A stretch of DNA of 64,000 bases, taken from contig CAZVYX010000003.1 of assembly GCA_964631725.1 (NCBI GenBank), forward strand, positions 62,001-126,000. The letters are read 5' to 3'. A program made the translations under genes and the position numbers. This DNA comes from GCA-2731375 sp964631725 (GTDB lineage Bacteria > Pseudomonadota > Alphaproteobacteria > GCA-2731375). Within the stretch, counting starts at the first letter, position 1. Each line of letters starts with the position of its first letter. Positions 42,078-50,399 of the stretch are shown here, piece by piece. The notes below the pieces were generated by a model that ran no database searches, was not told the origin of the DNA, and saw only the letters and a list, made by a program, of their open reading frames with translations.

Positions 42078-43049
42078 TTAGATAACGCCGCTCTGCTCCA
42101 ACAGGCGGCGGTGGGCCTGCAGACTGTCGGTGATCATCAAGGCTGCCTGGACCGCGTCCCGGCCCGCTTCGCCGTTGACCGCCGGAGTTTCCCGGTTTCG
42201 CACGCAGCGCACGAAATCCGCTATTTCATGGGCCAGGGCGTCGGCTTCCTCGAAACTGAATTCCTCGGTTTCGATGTTGGGAATGCCGGGGAACATCTCG
42301 CCTTCGCCCTTGCGCCTTGACGTCACCTTGCGCTGAGCCAGATCGGCGACCAGATAGGTGTCGGGCTGGAAGATCCGCATGCTGCGCTCGGTCTTCAGGC
42401 TGACCCGGCTGGCGGTCAGATTGGCGGCGCAGCCGGAGCCGAAGCCCAGGCGGGCCGAGACGATATCCTCGCCCTCGGACACCACCGCCGCGCCCACGGC
42501 ATCGACGGAAATCAAGGGCGCTCCCACCAGGGCCATGATCAGGTCGATATCGTGGATCATCAGATCCAGCACCACATTGACGTCCTTGGCCCGGGGCTGA
42601 AACGGCGCGATACGGTTGGCCTCGATAAACAGCGGCTTCGTGACCCGTTCGGCCAGGGCAAAGTAGGCGGGGGAAAACCGCTCCAGATGCCCCACCTGCA
42701 GGGTCAGGCCCCTGGCCTTGGCCGTGGCGACCAGGGCATTGGCGCTGTCCACGGTCTCGGTGATCGGTTTCTCCACCAACAGATGCAGGCCCATTTCCAA
42801 CAATTCCAGGCCAACCTGGTGATGCAGGCTGGTGGGCACGGTCAGCGATACCGCATCGGCCAGACCGGCCAGTTCGCGATAGTCCCGCAGGGCCCGGCAG
42901 TTCAACTCGGCCGCGACCTCCGCCCCGCGTTCGGCATCCTGGTCAACCACGGCAACCAGATCGACGTCGTCCATGGCGGCGTATTTTTGCGCATGCAGGC
43001 TGCCGAAATGACCGACCCCGACCACGGCAACAGCTAAACGTTCAGGCAT
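42078..43049 (-). CDS. Gfo/Idh/MocA-family NAD-dependent oxidoreductase
   Basis: 323 residues from ATG 43049, which is preceded by CGAAGG. The Rossmann fold starts at LAVAVVGVGHFGSLHAQKYA; LLVEKPITETVDSANALVA carries the catalytic Lys of the EKP motif; FIEANRIAPFQPRAKDVNVV with LDLMIHDID holds the substrate Asp/His. The pattern resembles UDP-GlcNAc 3-dehydrogenase (GnnA), which makes an amino-sugar for lipid A, but the partner aminotransferase GnnB is not here, so only the family is certain. It converges with the cytochrome b561 gene (7 bp). Confidence 0.85.
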   Translation of the reverse strand: MPERLAVAVVGVGHFGSLHAQKYAAMDDVDLVAVVDQDAERGAEVAAELNCRALRDYRELAGLADAVSLTVPTSLHHQVGLELLEMGLHLLVEKPITETVDSANALVATAKARGLTLQVGHLERFSPAYFALAERVTKPLFIEANRIAPFQPRAKDVNVVLDLMIHDIDLIMALVGAPLISVDAVGAAVVSEGEDIVSARLGFGSGCAANLTASRVSLKTERSMRIFQPDTYLVADLAQRKVTSRRKGEGEMFPGIPNIETEEFSFEEADALAHEIADFVRCVRNRETPAVNGEAGRDAVQAALMITDSLQAHRRLLEQSGVI

Positions 43050-43298
43050 ACCTTCGCCCCGTTCCATTCAGTGTTTGATTGTTCGATGCCTACCCCATGG
43101 AAGCGCCGGCGCAAAGCCTAATTTGCCATGAATATGTTCGAAGGGTTGGGCCGGGCGGCGATGCGAGAGCAGCAAGACTTGTACATATCGTGCTCCACCA
43201 TAGAGCGGAGCCATCTCAAAGCTATATCGGTATCGGCGCGAAGGGAGAATTTTGCCTAGAGCAGGTCTCTTCAGGGCATGCTCGGATTCTTAAGAGAA

Positions 43299-43359
43299 AG
43301 AGCAATTGAACCAATCACTTGGTTCGCGAAAGCGGACCCAATTAATTGAAAATTGCTCT
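43299..43359. repeat. Palindromic repeat with AGAGCAA ends, copy A
   Basis: The arms AGAGCAATT (43299-43307) and AATTGCTCT (43351-43359) enclose a second hairpin, GAACCAA/TTGGTTC (43308-43325). It sits 17 bp upstream of the MttB-family start. The same AGAGCAA...TTGCTCT ends occur in the element at 61095, so both may be copies of one small interspersed repeat. The rest of the gap 43050-43298 shows no supported gene. Confidence 0.6.
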
Positions 43360-43376
43360 AGTTGATTTGTGGTAGC

Positions 43377-44963
43377 ATGGACTCCTTCATGACTGATGCG
43401 AAACCAGACCCATCCAAACCTCGAAAAGGCCGGCGCGGCGGCCGCGAAGCGCGTGTCCGAAGGCGCCGGGAACCTTCGCGCGCGCAATCACCACATGGCC
43501 CCGAGGGAGGTGCCTATAAGCCGCTGTCGCAAGGCCAGTTGAAGCAGATCCTCGACAGCGCCCATCAACTGCTTGAGACCATCGGCATGGGCCTCTCCGG
43601 CGAGTTGCCCCCCGCTGCCAGGCAGATGCTGGAGAATGGCGCGCGCCTGAGCGAGCACGAACGGATCCTGATTCCCCGCGCCATGGTGGAGGATGCGGTG
43701 GCCAAGACGCCGTCATCGTGGACCTTGCATGCCCTCGATCCCGACCGCGCCATAGAGATCGCGCCGGGCCGGCCGCATTTCGGCACCGCGGGCGGCGCGG
43801 TCATGATCCTGGATGGCGAGAGCGGGAGATACCGCGAAACCGCGTTGCGGGACGTATACGACCAGGCGCGTCTGGTCGATACCTTGGCAAACATTCATTG
43901 GTGCTACCGCACACCGGTCGCGCGGGATATGGAAACCGCCGAATTGCTGGATATCAACACCGCCTATGCATTGCTGCGCGGCACCTCAATGCCGATTGGC
44001 CTTTCCTTGAGCTCGGTTGAGAATGTCAGGTCGGTGGTACAAATGTTCGACCTCGCACTTGGCCGCGAGGGACAATTCAAGCACACCCCGATCGCACATA
44101 TGGTTCAGGGCGCCGGCGTGCCGCCGCTGCGGTTTTCCCATGGACGATGCCTGATCAAGGAGGAAGTCATCCGGCAAGGCTTTCCAATCATGGTTGCCTC
44201 GGCGCCGCAAGCGGGCGCCACTTCGCCGGCGGCGCTTGCCGGCTCCATCGTTCAGACCACGGCCGAGGTCCTGGCCGGCATCGTTTACGCCAATACCGTA
44301 GTGCCAGGTTGTCCGCTGACCTTCGCGGCGTGGCCATTCGTGTCGGATCTGCGCACCGGGGCCATGTCGGGGGGCTCGGGCGAGCAGGCTGTCCTGATGG
44401 CGGCGGCGGCTCAGGTCGCCTGTCATCTCAACATTCCGGCCAGTGTCGCCGCCGGCATGACGGATGCAAAACTACCCGATGCCCAGTCCGGCTTCGAGAA
44501 AGGCATCACCACCACCCTCGCGGGGCAGGCGGGCGCGGCGATGATCCACGAATCCGCCGGCATGCATGCGAGTCTGTTGGGCTGTTCGCTGGAAAGCTTC
44601 GTCATCGACGACGATATGCTTGGCAACGTATTGCGCACCATCGAAGGCTTCCACCTCTCCACATCGGCGCTATCGATTGAGACCATCGCCGATGTCAACA
44701 TCGATGGCGCCGGCCATTATCTGGGGGAGGCACAGACCCTGGATTTGATGCAATCCGAGTACCGCTATCCAACTCTGAGCGACCGCCAGTCGATAACGGA
44801 ATGGGAGGAAGATGACGCCCAGAGCGTGGCGGACCGGGCAAGGGCCTATACGAAACGCATATTGTCGAACCATCACCCGGCGCATATCCCGGACGAAACG
44901 GACGACAGAATTCGTGCGGCCTTCGATATCCGCCTTTCAAAGCAGGCGATTGGCCGGGGGTGA
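43377..44963 (+). CDS. Trimethylamine methyltransferase (MttB) superfamily protein, non-pyrrolysine
   Basis: 528 residues. A basic, disordered N-terminus (KPRKGRRGGREARVRRRREP) precedes the MttB TIM barrel: QILDSAHQLLETIGMGL, RPHFGTAGGAVMILDGESGR, and TPIAHMVQGAGVPPLRFSHG. The barrel ends near TLAGQAGAAMIHESAGMHAS. The frame runs through without an in-frame TAG, so it belongs to the non-Pyl group that includes glycine betaine:corrinoid methyltransferase. It would transfer a methyl group to a corrinoid protein, yet no corrinoid protein or methyltransferase partner is next to it. ATG 43377 was chosen (43389 is possible). Confidence 0.87.
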   Translation: MDSFMTDAKPDPSKPRKGRRGGREARVRRRREPSRAQSPHGPEGGAYKPLSQGQLKQILDSAHQLLETIGMGLSGELPPAARQMLENGARLSEHERILIPRAMVEDAVAKTPSSWTLHALDPDRAIEIAPGRPHFGTAGGAVMILDGESGRYRETALRDVYDQARLVDTLANIHWCYRTPVARDMETAELLDINTAYALLRGTSMPIGLSLSSVENVRSVVQMFDLALGREGQFKHTPIAHMVQGAGVPPLRFSHGRCLIKEEVIRQGFPIMVASAPQAGATSPAALAGSIVQTTAEVLAGIVYANTVVPGCPLTFAAWPFVSDLRTGAMSGGSGEQAVLMAAAAQVACHLNIPASVAAGMTDAKLPDAQSGFEKGITTTLAGQAGAAMIHESAGMHASLLGCSLESFVIDDDMLGNVLRTIEGFHLSTSALSIETIADVNIDGAGHYLGEAQTLDLMQSEYRYPTLSDRQSITEWEEDDAQSVADRARAYTKRILSNHHPAHIPDETDDRIRAAFDIRLSKQAIGRG

Positions 44964-45030
44964 GACGCCTCGAACCGCGGCTTCCGCTGATTGCCCAGTA
45001 TCAAGCAAGGCCGCATACGACAAAATCGCT

Positions 45031-45477
45031 CTAGCTGCGATAGCTCCGTGGCCGCGCCAGGACGGCATCCAGCAGGGACAGATCGCCCGGTTCTACAGTG
45101 TTGCCTTGCGGGAACGGCGGGCCCGGCTGCACGCCGATAAGCCGGCGCACGCGGTCGTCCTGATAGTAACAGTCGTAGATGCGGAACAGCAGCGCATCAA
45201 ACGCCCGTGGATCGGTCCTGGAATATTCTTGCGCCAATGCAAGGCGGGCGGACAACGGCTGGTCGGAAAATTCGTCGTCGAAATGATTCACTATTGCCAC
45301 GAGCGCGGGCATGAATTCGCCCGATTGTTCCAATACATAGGCCAGAAAATCCAATTCCGAGGCACTGGGCATTGTGCCATCTTCGCTGGCCGGCAGTACC
45401 GTATCAAGCAGCGCCGACAAACGCCGCAGCTGCGCGCTGTTCAATGGATGAGCCGTTGTAATCGCATCATTTGTCAT
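45031..45477 (-). CDS. Gluconate 2-dehydrogenase subunit 3-like protein
   Basis: 148 residues, one helical domain of the gluconate_2-dh3 superfamily: AQLRRLSALLDTVLPASEDG, FDALLFRIYDCYYQDDRVRR and the C-terminal PPFPQGNTVEPGDLSLLDAV. These subunits stabilise or help export a GMC-type large subunit. The usual twin-arginine signal peptide of this family is missing, so this pair may stay in the cytoplasm. It starts 17 bp after the GMC oxidoreductase gene on the same strand, which confirms the pairing. Confidence 0.85.
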   Translation of the reverse strand: MTNDAITTAHPLNSAQLRRLSALLDTVLPASEDGTMPSASELDFLAYVLEQSGEFMPALVAIVNHFDDEFSDQPLSARLALAQEYSRTDPRAFDALLFRIYDCYYQDDRVRRLIGVQPGPPFPQGNTVEPGDLSLLDAVLARPRSYRS

Positions 45478-45494
45478 GGACCTGGTTCCGGATC

Positions 45495-47111
45495 TTAATC
45501 AAACAAATTGGCAAGGTTCTTCTTCATGGTATCGGCAATGTACAGCGCAAGCGCCTGGATGGTGCTGGTCGGATTGACGCCGCCGCTGGTGACGAAGATG
45601 CTGCCGTCGACGACGAACAAATTCTTCACGTCATGGCTCCGCCCCCAGGAATTGACCACCGACGATTTTGGGTCATTGCCCATCCGTGCCGTGCCCAGCA
45701 AATGCCAGCCCGCCGGCCGCAATAAATCAACCGTATCGATCTTCCTGGCACCCGCCGCCTGCATCACCTCCCAGCCCCGTTCCAAACCATGGGCCAGCAT
45801 CTTGCGGCTGTTCTCGCTGACCCGGTAGGTGATTTTCGGCGCCGGAATGCCGTTGGAATCCGTCAACTGGGGATCGAGCGTAACCGTGTTGCTTTCCTCC
45901 GGCAGGTCTTCGCAGACATTGACGATGGAGGCGATGTGGTCGAACTGTTCGCGAAATGCCTCGTGATGCCCCGGGCCCCACGGTATCTCACCCGAGGCGT
46001 GGCCCCGCATTGCCATCACCAGCGGGCCCGGGCCACGGGAAATCTGCATATTGTAGCCGCGTACAAAATCCCGGTCCCGGTCGGTTTCATAGAATTCCTT
46101 GCTGATGATACAGCAGGCCTGCGGGCCCTTGTGGCTGTCCAGCCGTTCCTCGAAGACGCCACGCACGACACTGATGGGGTGAAACATCAGGTTCTTGCCG
46201 ACCAGACCGCTGCTGTTGGCAAGCCCGTCGGGAAATTGCGCTGACTTTGAATTCAGCAGGATGCGCGGCGTGCCCACACCATTGCAGGCCATGATCACGA
46301 CCTCCGCCCCCTGGAAGTGCTCCCGGCCGTCGGCATCGTAATAGATCACGCCATCGGCCATGCCGTCACCGTTCATCGTCACCTCGCGCACCCGGCATCC
46401 CGTACGCAGCTCAACACCGCTTCTGATTGCCTGGGGCCAATAGGTGATGTCGGTGCTGGATTTGCCGCCCTGGGCACAACCCGACATGCATGTCCCAAGG
46501 TTTATGCATTTGTCCCGGCCGTCATAGGGCTGCGAAATGACGGCGCCATCGGACGGCCACCAGTGCCATCCAAGCTTGTTGTATCCCTTCGCCATGACCT
46601 CGCCCATAAGCCCCATGGGCAGGGGGGGCAGCGGCATTTCCTTCGGTGGATACATGGGATCCCCGGCCAGGCCGGAAACCCCCATCATGCGGTCGTTTTC
46701 AACGAAGTACGGCTGTAGCTGTTCATAATCGACGGGCCAGTCGTCGGCCACGCCATCCAGGGTTTTCACCTTGAAATCGGAGGGATGCAGACGCGGGAAA
46801 TGGGCCGCATAAAGAATGGTGCTGCCGCCGACGCCATTGAAATTGACAACATCAATGGGCGAGTCGTCGCCATTGATGGGATAGTCCGTATCCAGCCCCC
46901 GCACGTTCGGGTCTATGGAATAGGCGCCAAACTGCTGCGCCTCCCAATTCCTGGCGGCCGTCGGATATTTTGACGATGATGTCCAATCACCCTGTTCCAG
47001 GCACAGAATGCGCATCCGCGTTTCGGCCAAACTCCATGCAACCGCGGCGCCGGAAGCGCCAGCCCCGATGATCAGAACATCCACCGGATCGTGATCGGAC
47101 GCATTTTTCAT
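45495..47111 (-). CDS. GMC-family FAD oxidoreductase (gluconate/sorbose dehydrogenase type)
   Basis: 538 residues. The FAD-binding site is VDVLIIGAGASGAAVAWSLA at residues 10-29; GVGGSTILYAAHFPRLHPSD forms the flavin attachment loop; and INLGTCMSGCAQGGKSSTDI carries a Cys cluster typical of the membrane-bound dehydrogenase subgroup. The C-terminal active site holds LRPAGWHLLGTARMGNDPKS and the catalytic His/Asn pair (GGVNPTSTIQALAL). It oxidises an alcohol or sugar acid and passes electrons on. No cytochrome c subunit is beside it. AAGGGAA precedes the ATG. Confidence 0.92.
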   Translation of the reverse strand: MKNASDHDPVDVLIIGAGASGAAVAWSLAETRMRILCLEQGDWTSSSKYPTAARNWEAQQFGAYSIDPNVRGLDTDYPINGDDSPIDVVNFNGVGGSTILYAAHFPRLHPSDFKVKTLDGVADDWPVDYEQLQPYFVENDRMMGVSGLAGDPMYPPKEMPLPPLPMGLMGEVMAKGYNKLGWHWWPSDGAVISQPYDGRDKCINLGTCMSGCAQGGKSSTDITYWPQAIRSGVELRTGCRVREVTMNGDGMADGVIYYDADGREHFQGAEVVIMACNGVGTPRILLNSKSAQFPDGLANSSGLVGKNLMFHPISVVRGVFEERLDSHKGPQACCIISKEFYETDRDRDFVRGYNMQISRGPGPLVMAMRGHASGEIPWGPGHHEAFREQFDHIASIVNVCEDLPEESNTVTLDPQLTDSNGIPAPKITYRVSENSRKMLAHGLERGWEVMQAAGARKIDTVDLLRPAGWHLLGTARMGNDPKSSVVNSWGRSHDVKNLFVVDGSIFVTSGGVNPTSTIQALALYIADTMKKNLANLFD

Positions 47112-47476
47112 GACTATTCCCTTGGCTCAAAAGGCATCGCGATGAGTATAGAACAAATACACCGGCATTCCCCTAATCATCGTGGGCGCCCGATCGGCCG
47201 TTCATTTGCGGCACGGTGTCGAGGCAACGGCACCTCCAAACGGACCGGTTGCAATCGAATTTCGACGCCCTGGCAAACCCCACTACTCTGAAAATGGCGC
47301 GCGGGATGCCCAACCCGGCCAAAACGGATTTCCGCGTCGCTCTCAAGAACCGCCATGGCATTGGAATTTTCACATTTCCGAGTTTGACCCGGAGCGCGCA
47401 TTATTGCGAATTATCCAAATACTTGTTTTCGTCTTGTAGCCGGTGTTTGCCTTTGTCAGCTAACTTTGTCCCGCAT
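47112..47476. other. 365-bp gap without a supported gene
   Basis: Short frames here have no ribosome binding site and no recognisable composition. The left part should hold the promoter of the leftward GMC gene, and the right part lies beyond the 3' end of the GNAT gene. No clear terminator or repeat is visible. Confidence 0.5.
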
Positions 47477-48019
47477 CTACGCTGATCGTAAGTCCTTGGT
47501 CATATGAATGTCGTCGGGCTCTAATTCCATGAGTTCTGGAATGAGATCATCTGTTGGCGCGAATCCAAGGGATCGATAGAAATTCACCGCCGACCTGGAT
47601 GGTGCCGCCGATACATAGATCCGATATGCACCAGCCTTTATCGATGCATCTTCCATTCTCTTCGTGATCAGTGTCGCTATCCCACTGCGTCGCTGAGCCC
47701 TGCTTACGTGAAGAAACGCAAGCTGGGCGACTTTTGGTCTAATCTCATATCGAATTATCCCGATGCCAATCATTCCGCACCCGTCAAACGCTCCGATTGC
47801 GTCCGCACCCGCTTTCATGTGGGCAAGGCAGAATTTTTTTGTGTCCTCAAGGGAATGGCCGCCGCCGCCATGCTGAAACCAATTGGGAACGTCGATATCC
47901 GCTTCCGTGGCAACCAGTTGGCCTTCACCAATCGAATAGGTGAGATCGATATGTTCAGACCGGTCAATTTCGGCAAGTCTCTCAATATCAGTGGCAGGCA
48001 GCCATTTCAGCTTCACCAT
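47477..48019 (-). CDS. GNAT-family N-acetyltransferase
   Basis: 180 residues. The acetyl-CoA-binding motif A is QLAFLHVSRAQRRSGIATLI (with R/Q-x-x-G-x-A-T), and motif B is AVNFYRSLGFAPTD. The N-terminal 60 residues contain an unusual Gly/His stretch (NWFQHGGGGHSLEDT). The acceptor is unknown; many such proteins acetylate small amines, antibiotics or protein N-termini. GAGAGGT precedes the ATG. Base composition is a little lower in GC than in neighbouring genes, so recent acquisition is possible but not shown. Confidence 0.88.
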   Translation of the reverse strand: MVKLKWLPATDIERLAEIDRSEHIDLTYSIGEGQLVATEADIDVPNWFQHGGGGHSLEDTKKFCLAHMKAGADAIGAFDGCGMIGIGIIRYEIRPKVAQLAFLHVSRAQRRSGIATLITKRMEDASIKAGAYRIYVSAAPSRSAVNFYRSLGFAPTDDLIPELMELEPDDIHMTKDLRSA

Positions 48020-48101
48020 ATTACCTCTCTAGAAGAATCCCCGCGTCGACGCGGGCAAGAATATGTCCTCTGACAGCCACTTGGTTTGCCTTGAATACCC
48101 C

Positions 48102-48887
48102 TTAGGTTCCGAACACCGCCGTCGATCTGCCACCGTCGCAGGTGATCAGCGCGCCCGTGGTGTAGGCCGAGGCGCGGGAGGACAGGAAGATGGCGACGCC
48201 GGCGATGTCCTCGGGCATGCCGATGCGCTTGCGCGGGTTGCTTGCGCGGATGCGGTCGCCGTGGACGCGAATGGTTTCCGCCATCATCTGGCTTTGAAAG
48301 GCGCCCGGCGCGATGGTGTTGACCAGGATGTCGTCGGCCGCCAGCTTGGCCGCCAACACCTGGGTCAGGTAATGCAGCCCGGCCTTCGATGCCGCATAGG
48401 AATAGTTCTCGATCGACGGAATCATCATCGCATCGATCGAGCCGATGTTGATCACCCGGGCGGGCTCATCGGCACTGGCCGCCGCGCGCAGTTGCGGCAA
48501 CAGGGATTTGGTCAGATAGAAGGGACCCTTGACGTTGGTGTTCATCACCTTGTCCCAGCCGGATTCGGGAAATTCCTCCAGCGGCGCGGCCCAGACCGCG
48601 CCGGCATTATTGACCAGGATGTCGAGCCTGTCCTCACGCCCGGCGATCTCGCCGGCGAGATATTCCGCCCCCGCCGCGCTGGAGATGTCGGCCGGGATCG
48701 AGATGCATTCACCGCCCTGCTCCGCCATCAGACGCTCGGCCGTGGCATCGCATACTTCCGCCTTGCGCGAGGAAATATAGACCTTCACGCCGTTGGCCAG
48801 AAAACCGGCTGCGATCATCTCGCCGATCCCGCGCGAGCCGCCGGTGACCAGCGCCACTTTGCCTTCGACCGAAAATAGGTTCTTCAT
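48102..48887 (-). CDS. Short-chain dehydrogenase/reductase
   Basis: 261 residues, classical SDR. Cofactor motif KVALVTGGSRGIGEMIAAGF at 10-29, ILVNNAGAVWA in the middle, and the active-site Ser in INIGSIDAMM, followed by Y-S-Y-A-A-S-K (Tyr and Lys). The C-terminus ITCDGGRS is usual. An Arg after the second beta-strand (YISSRKAEV) suggests NADP(H). Substrate unknown. AGAGGAA precedes the ATG. It lies 55 bp after the amidohydrolase gene on the same strand and may act in the same pathway. Confidence 0.92.
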   Translation of the reverse strand: MKNLFSVEGKVALVTGGSRGIGEMIAAGFLANGVKVYISSRKAEVCDATAERLMAEQGGECISIPADISSAAGAEYLAGEIAGREDRLDILVNNAGAVWAAPLEEFPESGWDKVMNTNVKGPFYLTKSLLPQLRAAASADEPARVINIGSIDAMMIPSIENYSYAASKAGLHYLTQVLAAKLAADDILVNTIAPGAFQSQMMAETIRVHGDRIRASNPRKRIGMPEDIAGVAIFLSSRASAYTTGALITCDGGRSTAVFGT

Positions 48888-48942
48888 GCCGACATTTCCT
48901 CTCCGTCATAAAAGTTCTACTGAAACCTTGTAACCTGGCGGG

Positions 48943-50037
48943 CTACGCGCCAGACCCGCCTTTTCCGCCATTGTTGAGGTCGCCGAATTGCGGCACGACA
49001 TCCCCGCCGACGGGCCTGAACAGCCGCGTCATGGGCAGCGTCAGGCCAAACAGGCGCGCGGCGTTACCACCTAAAATCAAATTCAGATCGTCCTGCACGA
49101 TATTGAGCCTTAGTAATTGCCGCAGCGCCCAGCCCCAAACGTCGACCTGATGGTGGGGAGGCGGCTGCTTGCGAAGCTGAACGGCATATTCCGAAGGCAC
49201 TTGTCCAGGCTGGCTGTGGAAGGGAATGCTGGCGCCCCAGTCGGTTCCCCACAGCAGTTTTTCGGGCCCAACGTTGGGATCCCTGAGTGCCTTTTCATAA
49301 AGCTCGGGCCACCACAGGCCGGTCTCCAGATAGACGTTGTCGTTGGCTCCCGCGACCAACAGCGCCTCGTCGAAAAAGCGCGTGCTGGCGCCGCCCTGCA
49401 CACCGCCATGATCGAACACGATGGGTACGTCCGGGTATTCCTGGGCAATGTCGAGCAACCACATCGGATGCAGGGTCTCCGGCCAGAAATGGTGGGTCAG
49501 GGGATAGCCCATGACCACGCCGCTGTGCACGCGGACCACGGTTTTGTGCTTGCGGGCGACCTCCAGTGTCGGCCGCATTTCGTCCAGGCGATCGGTCTGG
49601 GAGGTGGTTGTGAGCCTGTCGTGATTGGTCGGCAGACCCTCGCCGATACCGACGAACTTGCCGCTCGCCAGCAACTTGTCCAGTTCCGCCGCCGCCGCCT
49701 TGGCCGACCAGGGCTCACCAGTATCGCGGCACTTTTGCAAGGTCTCGGTCGGCGAACACACCGCGACGAATTTGTCGGGATGGCGCGCCACCAATTCCAG
49801 GTTCAGTTCATTGGTCATGCCGAACGCCGGCAACAGAACGCACATATCGACGCGATAGGCATCCATGTCGAACAGCAAACGGCTGGAATTGTCATAGGGT
49901 TCCGCCGTGGCGATAACGGCAGCCAGATCATTGTAGGATAGATGCCCCTTTATTCTCGGATTCTTGAAGCTATCCTTGCCCGGAGCAAACCGTTGGGAGT
50001 GGACGTGCGTATCAACGATAAAGCGTCCCAGTTTCAT
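48943..50037 (-). CDS. Amidohydrolase-2 (ACMSD-like) family protein
   Basis: 364 residues, metal-dependent TIM barrel. The N-terminal metal motif is FIVDTHVHSQR (His10 and His12), later His residues are in VVRVHSGVVMG and IVFDHGGVQGG, and the catalytic Asp is in KLLWGTDWGASIP. The C-terminal LILGGNAARLFGLTL is a family signature. Members decarboxylate or hydrolyse cyclic or aromatic acids (2-amino-3-carboxymuconate semialdehyde, resorcylate). GAGGAG precedes ATG 50037. The reaction here is not assignable. Confidence 0.9.
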   Translation of the reverse strand: MKLGRFIVDTHVHSQRFAPGKDSFKNPRIKGHLSYNDLAAVIATAEPYDNSSRLLFDMDAYRVDMCVLLPAFGMTNELNLELVARHPDKFVAVCSPTETLQKCRDTGEPWSAKAAAAELDKLLASGKFVGIGEGLPTNHDRLTTTSQTDRLDEMRPTLEVARKHKTVVRVHSGVVMGYPLTHHFWPETLHPMWLLDIAQEYPDVPIVFDHGGVQGGASTRFFDEALLVAGANDNVYLETGLWWPELYEKALRDPNVGPEKLLWGTDWGASIPFHSQPGQVPSEYAVQLRKQPPPHHQVDVWGWALRQLLRLNIVQDDLNLILGGNAARLFGLTLPMTRLFRPVGGDVVPQFGDLNNGGKGGSGA

Positions 50038-50399
50038 GATTACTCCTCACTGCAAAAGCGCCCAAGAACGGTTTTCAAAGCCATCTGTTCGCGCCGATAC
50101 ATCTTCATGGCCGCTCGTGTTTCGATTTCGTTGGCGTCCACTGGGTGCGAATGGCCGGAACGATGGCTGTCGGTCTACCTTGAGGCCTGTCCGATACGGA
50201 GCCGAGTGTAGCGGCCCGCGTCCAGGGAATCCATGCGTGCTATCGATGAAGCCTCATTTCCGGCAATGGCACATCTAAAGCATAAACCGGCATCAGGACT
50301 TCAGGCTGATATTTTCAACTTCGCGATCCGCACCGAGCGGGTATCCTGCAAACGCATTGCGTCGGCAAAGTGCGTCGCAAGAAATCTCGGAGAAGAACC
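50038..50399. other. 362-bp divergent gap without a supported gene
   Basis: It separates the leftward amidohydrolase and the rightward PLP enzyme, so both promoters should be here. Frames in it lack ribosome binding sites and resemble no known protein. I see no clear palindrome or -35/-10 pair that I would call. Confidence 0.5.

Noticed and set aside
43079..43309. 76-residue frame upstream of the MttB-family gene
   Set aside because: Non-ATG start, no ribosome binding site, runs into the palindromic repeat and matches no family.
43377..44963. Pyrrolysine-containing trimethylamine methyltransferase
   Set aside because: The reading frame has no internal TAG and no pyl genes are present, so it belongs to the non-pyrrolysine group.
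47182..47439. 85-residue frame in the gap beside the GMC gene
   Set aside because: No ribosome binding site, low complexity and no recognisable pattern.
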